27,110 nucleotides of DNA from DATJFH01 sp035495815 (GTDB lineage Bacteria; Acidobacteriota; Terriglobia; Bryobacterales; Bryobacteraceae): contig DATJFH010000323.1 in assembly GCA_035495815.1 (NCBI GenBank), positions 1-27,110 of the forward strand, written 5' to 3'. The notes beneath the pieces are model-generated. The model did no database searches. It saw nothing but the letters and a program-made list of their open reading frames with translations, and had not been told where the DNA came from. The position numbers and the translations under genes were made by a program. Shown piece by piece: positions 1 through 6,861 of this stretch (positions are counted from its first letter, which is position 1; every line of letters starts with the position of its first letter).

Positions 1-274
1 CACGCGCGGCAAATTCGAAGCGGCCGACCTGCCGGGCGTAAACCTCACGTTCTCTGCCTCCGAAGGAGCCGTCAGCCCCACCAAGGGCCGCGCCCTGGAC
101 CACATCGGCTTCGAGGTCAAGGACCTCGAGGCCTTCTGCAGGAAGATGGAAGCCGACGGCGTCAAGTTCGACGTGCCGTACCGGAAGATTCCCGCTCTGG
201 GACTGTCGGTCGCGTTCTTTACCGATCCGTTCGGAACCTACGTCGAGCTGACCGAGGGACTATCGAGGCTTTGA
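1..274 (+). CDS. VOC (glyoxalase-fold) protein, 5' end missing
   Basis: The reading frame is open from base 2 and stops with TGA at 272-274, so about 90 C-terminal residues are visible. They contain the second half of a vicinal-oxygen-chelate module: a DHIGFEV strand carrying a metal-type His, a helix, and a terminal FTDPFGTYVELTEG strand carrying the metal-type Glu. This His/Glu spacing is typical of the glyoxalase/dioxygenase superfamily. The residues before the module (GVNLTFS) look like the end of a preceding VOC half. No substrate can be read from the fragment. The next gene lies on the other strand, so this is the last gene of whatever unit it belongs to. Confidence 0.8.
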   Translation, partial: TRGKFEAADLPGVNLTFSASEGAVSPTKGRALDHIGFEVKDLEAFCRKMEADGVKFDVPYRKIPALGLSVAFFTDPFGTYVELTEGLSRL

Positions 275-294
275 GCGGAGCGGGCCGCACACCC

Positions 295-774
295 TCAGAC
301 TGCCTGCTCGGGCTCGAAAACCAGCTCCGTCGAGATGGCGATCGCGTCCTTCAGCGAGCGGTAGACCGGACAGCGGTCGGCGAAGAAGCCGTGTACCCGC
401 TCGGCCGTGGCGCGGTGCTCTTCCTGCGCTTTCAGCCGCAGGCGGACGTGAATTCGGCGAATGATGAGGACGCCGTCTTCCTTCTCGATTTCCCCGACGG
501 CCTCGGCCACCAGCCTGTCGCGGGAAGCGGAAATTTGACGCGCCTCCAGCGCGCCTCCAAAGGTTCCCGCCAGTCACCCGGCGGCGGCCGCGACGATGTA
601 GTCGAGCGTGGTGGCGTGAGGAGGAAAGGCATCCGGCGAGACCTTGTAATGCTCGGCCACCGCTCCGTGAACGCCAAACAGCACCGGCGCGGGTTCGGCG
701 GGCAGATACGCGCGCCGCATGGGCCCCTTCTCGCGCTCGATGCGGACTTCGGAATAATAGACCACCTCAGGCAC
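295..774 (-). CDS. OsmC-family peroxidase, candidate selenoprotein (in-frame TGA = Sec67)
   Basis: Read through one in-frame TGA (576-574), the frame from GTG 774 to 295 gives a 159-residue OsmC-like protein. OsmC/Ohr proteins reduce organic hydroperoxides in the cytoplasm using two cysteines, about Cys59 and Cys125 in E. coli OsmC. Here the second cysteine is present in an RCPVYRSL motif (Cys135). The first position, after LDYIVAAAAG and before LAGTFGGALEARQI, is the TGA codon. The sequence on both sides is in the same frame and is family-like, with no other lesion. A 7-bp hairpin with a UGGAG loop follows the TGA at a distance suited to a bacterial SECIS element. OsmC-like proteins are a known selenoprotein family. 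The alternative is a pseudogene made by a Cys-to-stop mutation. No sel genes are in the window. The GTG start sits 6 nt after a TATCGT hexamer. Confidence 0.78.
537..555 (-). other. Bacterial SECIS-like hairpin
   Basis: On the mRNA strand, GGCGCGC (555-549) pairs with GCGCGUC (543-537), 7 pairs including one G-U, closing the 5-nt loop UGGAG (548-544). The loop begins 26 nt after the UGA and has G at its second and third positions. Known bacterial SECIS elements have a short apical loop with an early G about 16-37 nt after the UGA. UUU before the stem and AAA after it could extend the stem past a GGA bulge. Confidence 0.6.
574..576 (-). other. Candidate selenocysteine (UGA) codon
   Basis: The TGA lies in frame between two OsmC-like halves, at codon 67 of 160. 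It replaces the peroxidatic cysteine codon of the family. TGC/TGT to TGA is a one-base change, so a nonsense mutation is possible, but the SECIS-like hairpin directly downstream favours recoding. Confidence 0.72.
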
Positions 775-776
775 TC

Positions 777-789
777 TGTTACGATAACA
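777..789. promoter_or_regulatory. Palindrome with back-to-back leaderless -10 elements
   Basis: TGTTA-CGA-TAACA is a perfect 5-bp inverted repeat in the 17-bp gap between the divergent starts at 774 (-) and 792 (+). Read on the plus strand it gives TACGAT 6 nt before ATG 792. Read on the minus strand it gives TATCGT 6 nt before GTG 774. It could be a shared promoter core giving two leaderless transcripts, an operator, or both. No -35 was identified. Confidence 0.4.
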
Positions 790-791
790 CT

Positions 792-1094
792 ATGACCAAA
801 GGCTTGTGGGACGTGAAATGCCCCTGCTGCGAAGCGGTTTTGAAGATCGACTCCGAGACGCGCGCCGTCATCTCGCACAAAGTTCCCGAAAAGCCCCGGC
901 CGATCGAGGATCTGGCCGCTGAAGTCGCCAAGCTCAAAGGCGCCGCCAGCCGCCGCGACGAAGTCTTCCAGAAATCGTTCGAAGCCGAGAAAATGCACGG
1001 GAAGGTGCTGGAGAAAAAGTTCGACGAGCTGTTCAAGCAGGCCAAAGAGAACCCGGACAAAACTCCGCCCCGGCGCGATATCGACCTGGACTGA
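792..1094 (+). CDS. Small CPCC-motif protein with charged helix, function unknown
   Basis: This is a 100-residue cytoplasmic protein. The N-terminus (VKCPCCEAVLKID, residues 8-20) has three cysteines in a CPCC cluster that resembles half of a zinc ribbon. The rest is helix-rich and highly charged, with many Lys/Glu from residue 40 on, and may form a coiled coil before a proline-rich tail. No enzyme domain is recognised. The start is ATG 792, with a TACGAT hexamer 6 nt before it and no Shine-Dalgarno sequence. The gene is divergent from the OsmC gene across 17 bp and probably shares its control region, so a link to thiol/peroxide stress is possible, but that is inference. The 3' end lies 4 bp from the convergent transporter operon. 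Confidence 0.8.
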   Translation: MTKGLWDVKCPCCEAVLKIDSETRAVISHKVPEKPRPIEDLAAEVAKLKGAASRRDEVFQKSFEAEKMHGKVLEKKFDELFKQAKENPDKTPPRRDIDLD

Positions 1095-1098
1095 GCAG

Positions 1099-1953
1099 CT
1101 ACTTTCCGCCGGACAGAAATTCTGCCGCCACTTCCGCCACCGGACGTTTTCGCCCGTCCACGTCGTAATTCATCTTGCGCATCATTTCCGTCGTCAGTTT
1201 GCCCGAGAGCGCCCCCAGCGTTTCCCGAAGCCCCGGATGCTTTTCGAGCGCGCCCGTCCGGCAAACCAGCGCCGCGTCGTAGGGCGGAAAGTAATGCTTG
1301 TCGTCTTTCAGCATCGTCAACCCCATGGCGGAGATCAGCCCGTCGGTGGCGTTGCCCGCCACCATGTCCACCTGCTGCTGCTTCAGCGCCTGGTAGAGCA
1401 GCCCCAGATCCATGCTCAGGGGCGATCCTGCGAGCGGCAGGCGATAGGTCCGGAGCAGGCCGGGCAGGCCGTCCGGACGCGTGAGGAATTCGTAGCCGGC
1501 GCCGAGTTTCCAGCCGGTCTTGCGCTGCGCCGCTTCGCTCAGCGTCCCGTAGCCGCCGGCGACCACCATGGCGAAGGTGTTGTTGAATCCCAGCGGCGGC
1601 AGCCAGTCGATCTTCCAGAGCGACCGGTACTCCTCGCGCACGCGCTTCTCCACCGCCGCGGCGTCTCCGGAAGCGGGCAGCTTCAGCACTGCCGTCAGCG
1701 CCGTACCCGTGTATTCGGGATAAACGTCGATCTGTCCGGCCACCAGCGCCTGATGCGCCAGCAGCGTTCCGCCCAGATTCAGCTTGCGGTCCGCTTTGAC
1801 CCCGAGGCGCCTCTCCACCTGCTGCGCCACGATCTCGCCCAGGATCACCTGCTCGGTGAAATTCTTGGATCCCACCACGATCCGTCCACTGCCTCCGCAT
1901 CCGGAGAGCAGCAGGCTGGCGATCAGACAGGTGAGACTTTGCGTTCGACCCAT
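1099..1953 (-). CDS. Substrate-binding lipoprotein of betaine-type (QAT) ABC transporter
   Basis: This 284-residue binding protein is of the OpuC/OsmF/YehZ class (OpuAC domain). A signal peptide ends in a lipobox, LLLSG before Cys19, so it should be lipid-anchored outside the cytoplasmic membrane. Diagnostic class motifs are GSKNFTEQ (28-35) near the N-terminus and DVYPEYTGT (76-84). The ATG at 1953 is chosen because it directly precedes the signal peptide; the frame runs further upstream but encodes non-homologous Arg/Gly-rich sequence inside the permease gene. It overlaps the permease 3' end by 31 nt, implying coupled translation. Class substrates are quaternary amines such as glycine betaine, choline and carnitine; ergothioneine is bound by the related EgtU. 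Its position behind egtD suggests hercynine or ergothioneine, which the sequence alone cannot settle. Confidence 0.9.
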   Translation of the reverse strand: MGRTQSLTCLIASLLLSGCGGSGRIVVGSKNFTEQVILGEIVAQQVERRLGVKADRKLNLGGTLLAHQALVAGQIDVYPEYTGTALTAVLKLPASGDAAAVEKRVREEYRSLWKIDWLPPLGFNNTFAMVVAGGYGTLSEAAQRKTGWKLGAGYEFLTRPDGLPGLLRTYRLPLAGSPLSMDLGLLYQALKQQQVDMVAGNATDGLISAMGLTMLKDDKHYFPPYDAALVCRTGALEKHPGLRETLGALSGKLTTEMMRKMNYDVDGRKRPVAEVAAEFLSGGK

Positions 1954-2534
1954 CCCAGCCCTCCTTCCGCCAGCAGCGCGATGCAGGCCGCCGGTATGGC
2001 GCCCGCCAGGATCTGCGTCGTGTCCACCGAAGCCAGGCCGCGCGCAATCAAAACGCCCAATCCCCCGCCGCCGATGTAAGCCGCGATCGTGGCTGTCCCG
2101 ATGGTAGTAACCGTCGCGATGCGGAGACCCGCCAGAATGGTGCGCGACGCCAGCGGCAGCTCCACTTCCCACAGAATCTGCCGGCCCGTCATCCCCATGG
2201 CAACGGCCGATTCCCGCACCGCGGGATCCACGCCCAGAATGCCCGCCAGCGTGTTGCGCAGCACCGGCAGCAGCGCGTAGAGCGCCAGCGCCACGATGGC
2301 CGTGCCCCTGCCGATTCCTCCGATCAGCGGGATGGGGATCAGGAATCCGAATAGCGCCAGGCTCGGCACCGTCTGGATCAGGCCGGCAAATCCGAGGACC
2401 CAGCCGCGCAGTCCGGGCCGCCGGGTGAGCGCGATACCGAGTGCGATTCCCAGGGCGCCCGCGATTCCCACCGCCACCAGGACCATGACGATGTGCTCCA
2501 GCGTGAGGTCGCGGATTTCCTCGAACGCGATCAT
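1923..2534 (-). CDS. Permease of betaine-type (QAT) ABC transporter
   Basis: This 203-residue integral membrane protein has the usual length of OpuCB/YehW-type permeases and about five hydrophobic segments. The ATPase-contacting EAA-type loop is visible as RESAVAMGMTGRQILWEVELP (near residues 107-127), and QTVPSLALFG (58-67) is a typical class motif. The ATG at 2534 overlaps the ATPase stop in an ATGA, so the two genes are translationally coupled. In EgtU, the pneumococcal ergothioneine importer, permease and binding domain are one polypeptide; here they are separate, overlapping genes. Only one permease gene is present, so the transporter would use a homodimer. Function as an osmoprotectant, hercynine or ergothioneine carrier is inferred from class and context. 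Confidence 0.9.
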   Translation of the reverse strand: MIAFEEIRDLTLEHIVMVLVAVGIAGALGIALGIALTRRPGLRGWVLGFAGLIQTVPSLALFGFLIPIPLIGGIGRGTAIVALALYALLPVLRNTLAGILGVDPAVRESAVAMGMTGRQILWEVELPLASRTILAGLRIATVTTIGTATIAAYIGGGGLGVLIARGLASVDTTQILAGAIPAACIALLAEGGLGWVERKVSPV

Positions 2535-3259
2535 GCCAGGCAGGCGCGAAAAGCTTGCGCTTCGTCTCCCGTCGCGCGCGCGAAATCGGCCGGCGCTTCC
2601 AGCGCTTCGATCCGTCCCTCGCGCAGAAGCGCGATCCGCGTGGCCAGCAGCATCGCTTCCCGCGGATCGTGCGTCACGAAAATGGAGGTCTTGCCGAGGC
2701 TGCGGGAGATGCGCAGGAATTGCTGCTGGATCTCATGCCGCGTCACCGGATCCAGCGCGCCGAACGGCTCGTCCAGCAGCAGCAGGGACTGGTTGGCCGC
2801 CAGCGCCCGCGCTACGCCTACCCGCTGCCGCTGCCCGCCCGAGAGCTCTCTCGGATAGCGGTGAAGATACTGTTCCGGGGGTAGATCGAGCATCTCGAGC
2901 AGCTCTCGCACCCGCGCATCGATCCGGTCCTGGGACCAGCCGTCCAGCCGGGGACCCAGACTGACGTTGTCCGCGACCGTGAAATGCGGAAACAGGCCGG
3001 CATCCTGAATGACGTACCCGATGCGCCGCCGCAGCCGGATGAGGTCCCACTCCGACGTCGGTCTTCCCTCGACAAGGACTTTCCCCGCGGTGGGCTGGAC
3101 CAGCCCGTTGACCATTCGCAGCGCCGTGGTCTTGCCCGAGCCGCTTCGCCCGAGCAGGGCGAGTGTCTCGCCCTCGCCGATGCGGAGGTTGAAATCCGAG
3201 AGAATCTGCCGGGCGCCGATGCGGTAGGAGACGCCGCGGAATTCCACCAGCGCATTCAC
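2531..3259 (-). CDS. ATPase of betaine-type (QAT) ABC transporter
   Basis: This 242-residue nucleotide-binding subunit has a full set of ABC motifs: Walker A GRSGSGKTT (37-45), Q-loop Gln85, signature LSGGQ (139-143), Walker B LLLLDEPFG (159-167) and switch His197. It is close to OpuCA/ProV but ends right after the nucleotide-binding domain. It therefore lacks the C-terminal CBS pair that senses ionic strength in OpuCA, which argues against classic osmotic gating. GTG 3259 is preferred over the longer upstream frame because it overlaps the egtD stop as GTGA, matching the ATGA overlap at its own 3' end. It powers the permease and lipoprotein encoded just downstream. Confidence 0.92.
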   Translation of the reverse strand: MNALVEFRGVSYRIGARQILSDFNLRIGEGETLALLGRSGSGKTTALRMVNGLVQPTAGKVLVEGRPTSEWDLIRLRRRIGYVIQDAGLFPHFTVADNVSLGPRLDGWSQDRIDARVRELLEMLDLPPEQYLHRYPRELSGGQRQRVGVARALAANQSLLLLDEPFGALDPVTRHEIQQQFLRISRSLGKTSIFVTHDPREAMLLATRIALLREGRIEALEAPADFARATGDEAQAFRACLA

Positions 3260-4230
3260 CGGCGGTCCACCCGGAAAAGGCTCTCGGCGAACGGCCACTC
3301 GGCGTCCACCCATTGCTTGACGCAACAGAAACCGGTCTCCTGGGCCAGCTCCTGAATTTCGGCCAATCCGAACTTATGGCTCGATTCGGTCCAGATCGTC
3401 TCGCCCGCCCGCAGCGTGAATGTGAATTCGGCCGCCGGGATTCGCACGGTCTGGCCCACCTCGGAGCGCAAATGCATTTCGATCCGCCGCTCGGCTTCAT
3501 TGTAGCGGGCCTCGTGACGGAAGCAGCGCAGGTCGAAGTCCGCGCCCAGCTCCCGGTTCATCCGGGCCAGCAGATTCAGATTGAACGCGGCGGTTACTCC
3601 GGTCGGGTCGTCATACGCCGGCAGCACCTGCGAGACCGGCTTCACCAGATCGGCGCCCAGCAGCAGCGTGTCGCCGGGAGACAGCAGGGCGCGGACCTCG
3701 CGCAGAAACTGCCGCGCCGGACCGCGCTCGAAATTGCCGATGGTGCTGCCCAGGAACAGGATCAGCAGGCTGTCGCCGGCGCTGCGCCGCTGTGTCAACT
3801 CCCACAGCCCGTCGAGGTAGGCGCCCTGCAGGTCGACGATATGCAGGGAGTCAATCGCCGCAAGCTCGTTCCGGCAGGCCCGCAGCGCCGCGCCCGACAC
3901 GTCGATGGGATAGTAGAGCACGTAGCCGCGCTTCGATAACGATTCCAGAATCCAGCGCGTCTTCCGGCCGCTACCGCTGCCAAGCTCTCCCACGATAACG
4001 GGCGAGGGCAGACGGTTGACGATGTCATCGGCGTAGGTCCGCAGCAGGCGCTCGTCGGCCCGCGTCAGCCCGTATTCAGGCAGCAGTGTAATCACCTCGA
4101 ACAAAGCCGTTCCCACGGCGTCGTAAAGATATTTGGAATGGAGTTCCCGCTGCGGAGTCTTGCTGAGGTGCTGTCTTACATCGGACGCGAATTCCCGCGT
4201 CCCCCGGGGGTCAAGGGCTTCTGCCGGCAT
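3256..4230 (-). CDS. egtD: L-histidine N-alpha-methyltransferase (EgtD)
   Basis: This 324-residue S-adenosylmethionine-dependent enzyme trimethylates histidine to hercynine, the first step of ergothioneine synthesis, in the cytoplasm. The SAM loop is ELGSGSGRKTR (82-92). Residues known to hold histidine in mycobacterial EgtD appear to be present at matching positions: Tyr53 (Tyr56 in the reference), Asn166, Tyr206, Met252, Glu282 and Ser284. Met252 and Glu282 are the pair whose exchange shifts specificity toward tryptophan, so histidine is the expected substrate. The length is normal. It is the first gene of an operon with a betaine-class ABC transporter and shares a 4-nt GTGA overlap with the ATPase. 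EgtB, the sulfoxide synthase usually found beside EgtD, is absent from the window. No clear Shine-Dalgarno or promoter was found upstream. Confidence 0.93.
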   Translation of the reverse strand: MPAEALDPRGTREFASDVRQHLSKTPQRELHSKYLYDAVGTALFEVITLLPEYGLTRADERLLRTYADDIVNRLPSPVIVGELGSGSGRKTRWILESLSKRGYVLYYPIDVSGAALRACRNELAAIDSLHIVDLQGAYLDGLWELTQRRSAGDSLLILFLGSTIGNFERGPARQFLREVRALLSPGDTLLLGADLVKPVSQVLPAYDDPTGVTAAFNLNLLARMNRELGADFDLRCFRHEARYNEAERRIEMHLRSEVGQTVRIPAAEFTFTLRAGETIWTESSHKFGLAEIQELAQETGFCCVKQWVDAEWPFAESLFRVDRR

Positions 4231-4365
4231 CGCTCGTTTTTCAACGCACCGGAAAACGGCCTGGAAGCCGCGAGATTACCGAGTCGGGCGCGCTGATGCT
4301 CCCTTCAATTAGCAGTCAAGTTCAGTTTAGCAACTAACATGCCATTTAAAGCCCAATTTGTCCCT

Positions 4366-4713
4366 CTATCCGTCCAGCCCGGCCTGCGCCTTCTTCGGTA
4401 ATTTTGCGATCACCAGGCCGTAGGAGTCCCGGATCAGGCGCTGGATCTCTGTCCTCGGCAGCGCGTCGGCGGTTTCGAGCGCCACCCACTGCGCCCTGGC
4501 CAAGTAGGGGGCCGGGACAATCCCCAGCCGTTCCGTCAGGGTGGCGAACTCTTCCGGCGTGCACTTGAACGACAGCCAGTGGCCGCCAGGCTCGAGTGCG
4601 GCCACGGCGAACATCTTGCCGCCGACCTTGAAAACCAGGTCGTTCCCCCACTGGATCGTCTCCGTCGCGTGCCGGAACGACAGACAGTACTGCCGCACCC
4701 AATCGATTTTCAT
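4366..4713 (-). CDS. MmcQ/YjbR-family protein
   Basis: This 115-residue protein matches the MmcQ/YjbR fold (CyaY-like, double-wing). It begins MKIDWVRQYCLSFRHATETIQWG, typical of the family, followed by a VFKVGGKMFAV strand pair, a WLSFKCTPEEFATL segment and a C-terminal helix with LIRDSYGLVIAKLP. Members are described as DNA-binding from structure, but no defined role is established. ATG 4713 is chosen over longer frames because it begins the family homology and has GAGG 4-7 nt upstream. It is divergent from the VOC-mutarotase gene across 24 bp. A TAGAAT hexamer on its strand (4733-4728) overlaps the possible -10 of the divergent gene. Confidence 0.87.
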   Translation of the reverse strand: MKIDWVRQYCLSFRHATETIQWGNDLVFKVGGKMFAVAALEPGGHWLSFKCTPEEFATLTERLGIVPAPYLARAQWVALETADALPRTEIQRLIRDSYGLVIAKLPKKAQAGLDG

Positions 4714-4723
4714 GCCGCCTCGG

Positions 4724-4729
4724 TACAAT
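4724..4729 (+). promoter_or_regulatory. -10-like TACAAT, leaderless position
   Basis: TACAAT lies 8 nt before ATG 4738 in the 24-bp divergent gap. Transcription starting about 7 nt downstream would begin at or next to the ATG. No recognisable -35 is present. Confidence 0.38.
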
Positions 4730-4737
4730 TCTAGTTT

Positions 4738-6714
4738 ATGTTCCGGCTTCTGCCTGTTTTGTTTCTGTGCGCCGCCGCTGCTCCCGGCCAGCCGCTGCCG
4801 CTCGAGGGAATCGCCCATATCGGTTTCGGAGTGCGCGATCCGGCGAAATCGGACGCTTACTACACCGGGATTCTGGGCCTCGCCCGGGCCTTCGAATCGA
4901 AGGATGGAGCGGCGTTCTACAAAGTCAGCGACGATCAGTTTATCGAAATCGCTCGTGGAAGCGGGTCGGAAATGCCAGGCTTCCACGTCGCGCTACAGAC
5001 CACCGACGCCGCGGCCGCCTGCCGCATGCTGCGCGCCCGGGGCTTGAGCGCTCCCCTGCCCGCGAAGGACGCCACCGGCGCGCTGGCCTTCACCGTCGTC
5101 GCGCCGGAGGGTACCCGCCTGGAATTTGTTCAGTACAGTCCCGGCTCCCTCGCCGGTTCGACTCGCAGCAAGTCTCTTTCGAGAGCCCGCATCTCGGACC
5201 ACCTCCAGCACACCGGCGTGATCGTCTCGCGCGACAGGCTGGACGAGACTCTGCGTTTCTACCGCGACACGCTGGGTTGCCGGGAGATGTGGCGCTACGA
5301 GCCCAAGCCCGGCGATCTGCGCCTGATCAAGTTGTCGGTCCCGGGCGGCAGGCGCGACATCATCGAGCTCATGATCCATTCCGGTCCGCTCACACCGGCG
5401 CGGATCGGGTCGATGCGCCACGTCAACTTCGAAGTGCCGGATATTCACGCCGCTCACCGGCTCGTGCTCGCTCACGGCGCTCCGCTTCCGAACGGCTTCC
5501 GGCCGCGCATCAATGCCGAGGACATCTGGTCTTTCAATCTCCTCGATCCGGACGGAAGCCGCACGGAAGTGCAGGACCTGACCCGGCATCCCATGGCCGC
5601 GCTGACTGAAGAGACCTTCCATGGACGGCGCGCATGGGTGCTTTCGAATGGCCTGATCCGGGTGAGCGTCCTGGCCGGAGGAGGACACTTGGCGGAGCTG
5701 CGGCTGATCTCCGACGATCCGAAGAAAAACATCAACCCGATGCGCGTGCCGCACTATCCGACCATCGAGCCCTATCAGTACGATTCCGCCCGGGACGACG
5801 CCGTCTACGGCGATGGGACCCATCGCTGGCTCTCCAGCGGTTACATGGGTCACCTGCTCTGCTTTCCTTTTTACGGCCCGCCTTCCGAGGAGGAGGCTCG
5901 CGCCGGGCTGGGCAATCATGGCGAAGCGGCCGTGGTCGAGTGGAAGAAGATCAGGAGCGAAAGCGATTCGGGCGACGTGACGCTTTGGTACGGCGCGGAC
6001 CTGCCGAAAACGCAGTATCGCGTAGAACGGGCTGTCACGCTGCCGCGCGGAATGCGGGTCGTGCGCGTGCGGGAGTGGGTGGAGAACCTGGCGCCGTTCG
6101 ACAGGCCGATCAACTGGATGCAGCATGCGACCTTCGGCAATCCGTTTGTCGAGCCGGGCAAAACGGCGCTCGATGTATCCGCCACGCGGGGGCTGGTTGG
6201 AGGCGGGCGGCCGGGCGCCTCCTCCCTGCAGGCGGGATCGGCCGTGGATTGGCCGCGAGGCATCGGCCCCGGAGGCGAGCCGGCGGACTTGCGTCTGTTC
6301 CGTCCCCAGCCCAAATCCGGGACGTATTATGCCCTCCGGCTCGATCCGTCCCGTCAGCAGCAATTCTTCACGCTCTATCATCCGGATTACCGACTGCTGA
6401 TCGGCTACGTGCTGCCGGCCGCCGACAATCCATGGATCGCCGACTGGCAAGAGAACCGCAGCAACACTATACTGCCCTGGAACGGTCAGGCAGTCGCTCG
6501 CGGGATCGAATTCGGGAGCACTCCCTTCGCCGAGGGACTGCGCAAGAGCGTCGAGCGGGGCTCGCTATTCGACACGCCTGCCTACCGCTGGATCGGCGCG
6601 CGTCAAAGATTGGAAACGGAATTCACCGTGGTATTGAGCGAGATCCAGGAAGGATTCAAAGGCGTCAAGGACCTGCGCCTGGAGCATGGCGCGCCGATTC
6701 TCACGTCCAGGTGA
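4738..6714 (+). CDS. Secreted fusion: two VOC domains plus galactose-mutarotase-like domain
   Basis: This 658-residue protein starts with a signal peptide (hydrophobic residues 3-15). Two VOC modules follow: about 21-137 (IAHIGFGVRDPAKSDAYY to GTRLEFVQYSPG) and 151-285 (LQHTGVIVSRDRLDETLRFY to GSRTEVQDLTRHP). The C-terminal 370 residues, beginning ETFHGRRAWVLSNGLIRVSVLAGGGHLAEL, resemble the all-beta aldose-1-epimerase/galactose-mutarotase superfold, with a PINWMQHATFGNPF segment of the kind lining that sugar pocket. An extracytoplasmic carbohydrate-related role is suggested, but no reaction is known for this arrangement. The ATG follows a TACAAT hexamer by 8 nt with no Shine-Dalgarno. The domains could be separately active, or the VOC pair could serve binding only. 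Domain limits are by eye. Confidence 0.82.
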   Translation: MFRLLPVLFLCAAAAPGQPLPLEGIAHIGFGVRDPAKSDAYYTGILGLARAFESKDGAAFYKVSDDQFIEIARGSGSEMPGFHVALQTTDAAAACRMLRARGLSAPLPAKDATGALAFTVVAPEGTRLEFVQYSPGSLAGSTRSKSLSRARISDHLQHTGVIVSRDRLDETLRFYRDTLGCREMWRYEPKPGDLRLIKLSVPGGRRDIIELMIHSGPLTPARIGSMRHVNFEVPDIHAAHRLVLAHGAPLPNGFRPRINAEDIWSFNLLDPDGSRTEVQDLTRHPMAALTEETFHGRRAWVLSNGLIRVSVLAGGGHLAELRLISDDPKKNINPMRVPHYPTIEPYQYDSARDDAVYGDGTHRWLSSGYMGHLLCFPFYGPPSEEEARAGLGNHGEAAVVEWKKIRSESDSGDVTLWYGADLPKTQYRVERAVTLPRGMRVVRVREWVENLAPFDRPINWMQHATFGNPFVEPGKTALDVSATRGLVGGGRPGASSLQAGSAVDWPRGIGPGGEPADLRLFRPQPKSGTYYALRLDPSRQQQFFTLYHPDYRLLIGYVLPAADNPWIADWQENRSNTILPWNGQAVARGIEFGSTPFAEGLRKSVERGSLFDTPAYRWIGARQRLETEFTVVLSEIQEGFKGVKDLRLEHGAPILTSR

Positions 6715-6861
6715 GCTGGATTTCCGCGGCCTCGGGCGGAATAGCCAGGTGATCTAGGCCCGCAATTGTGCCTGCCGGCAGCATTGCCCGTCCCCGATAA
6801 CTCCGGACAGCCTAGGCGCCGTCGGTTGTTTTCGCGAAAGCGGCGTCCGGACCGTAATCCG

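Noticed and set aside
295..510. A separate small gene starting at GTG 510
   Set aside because: It is simply the downstream half of the OsmC gene in the same frame, with no ribosome-binding site and lacking the first half of the fold.
1099..2172. A longer, 357-residue start for the binding lipoprotein
   Set aside because: The extra 73 residues lie inside the permease gene and are His/Arg/Gly-rich; the lipoprotein signal begins at ATG 1953.
4231..4365. A promoter for egtD, including a TTGACT hexamer on the minus strand
   Set aside because: No -10 match is found at 16-18 nt from the TTGACT, so no promoter is assigned in this gap.
6790..6860. Possible terminator after the amidohydrolase (TTTCGCGAAA palindrome with CGCCG/CGGCG arms)
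   Set aside because: The stem is short and broken, with no U-tract; not strong enough to call.
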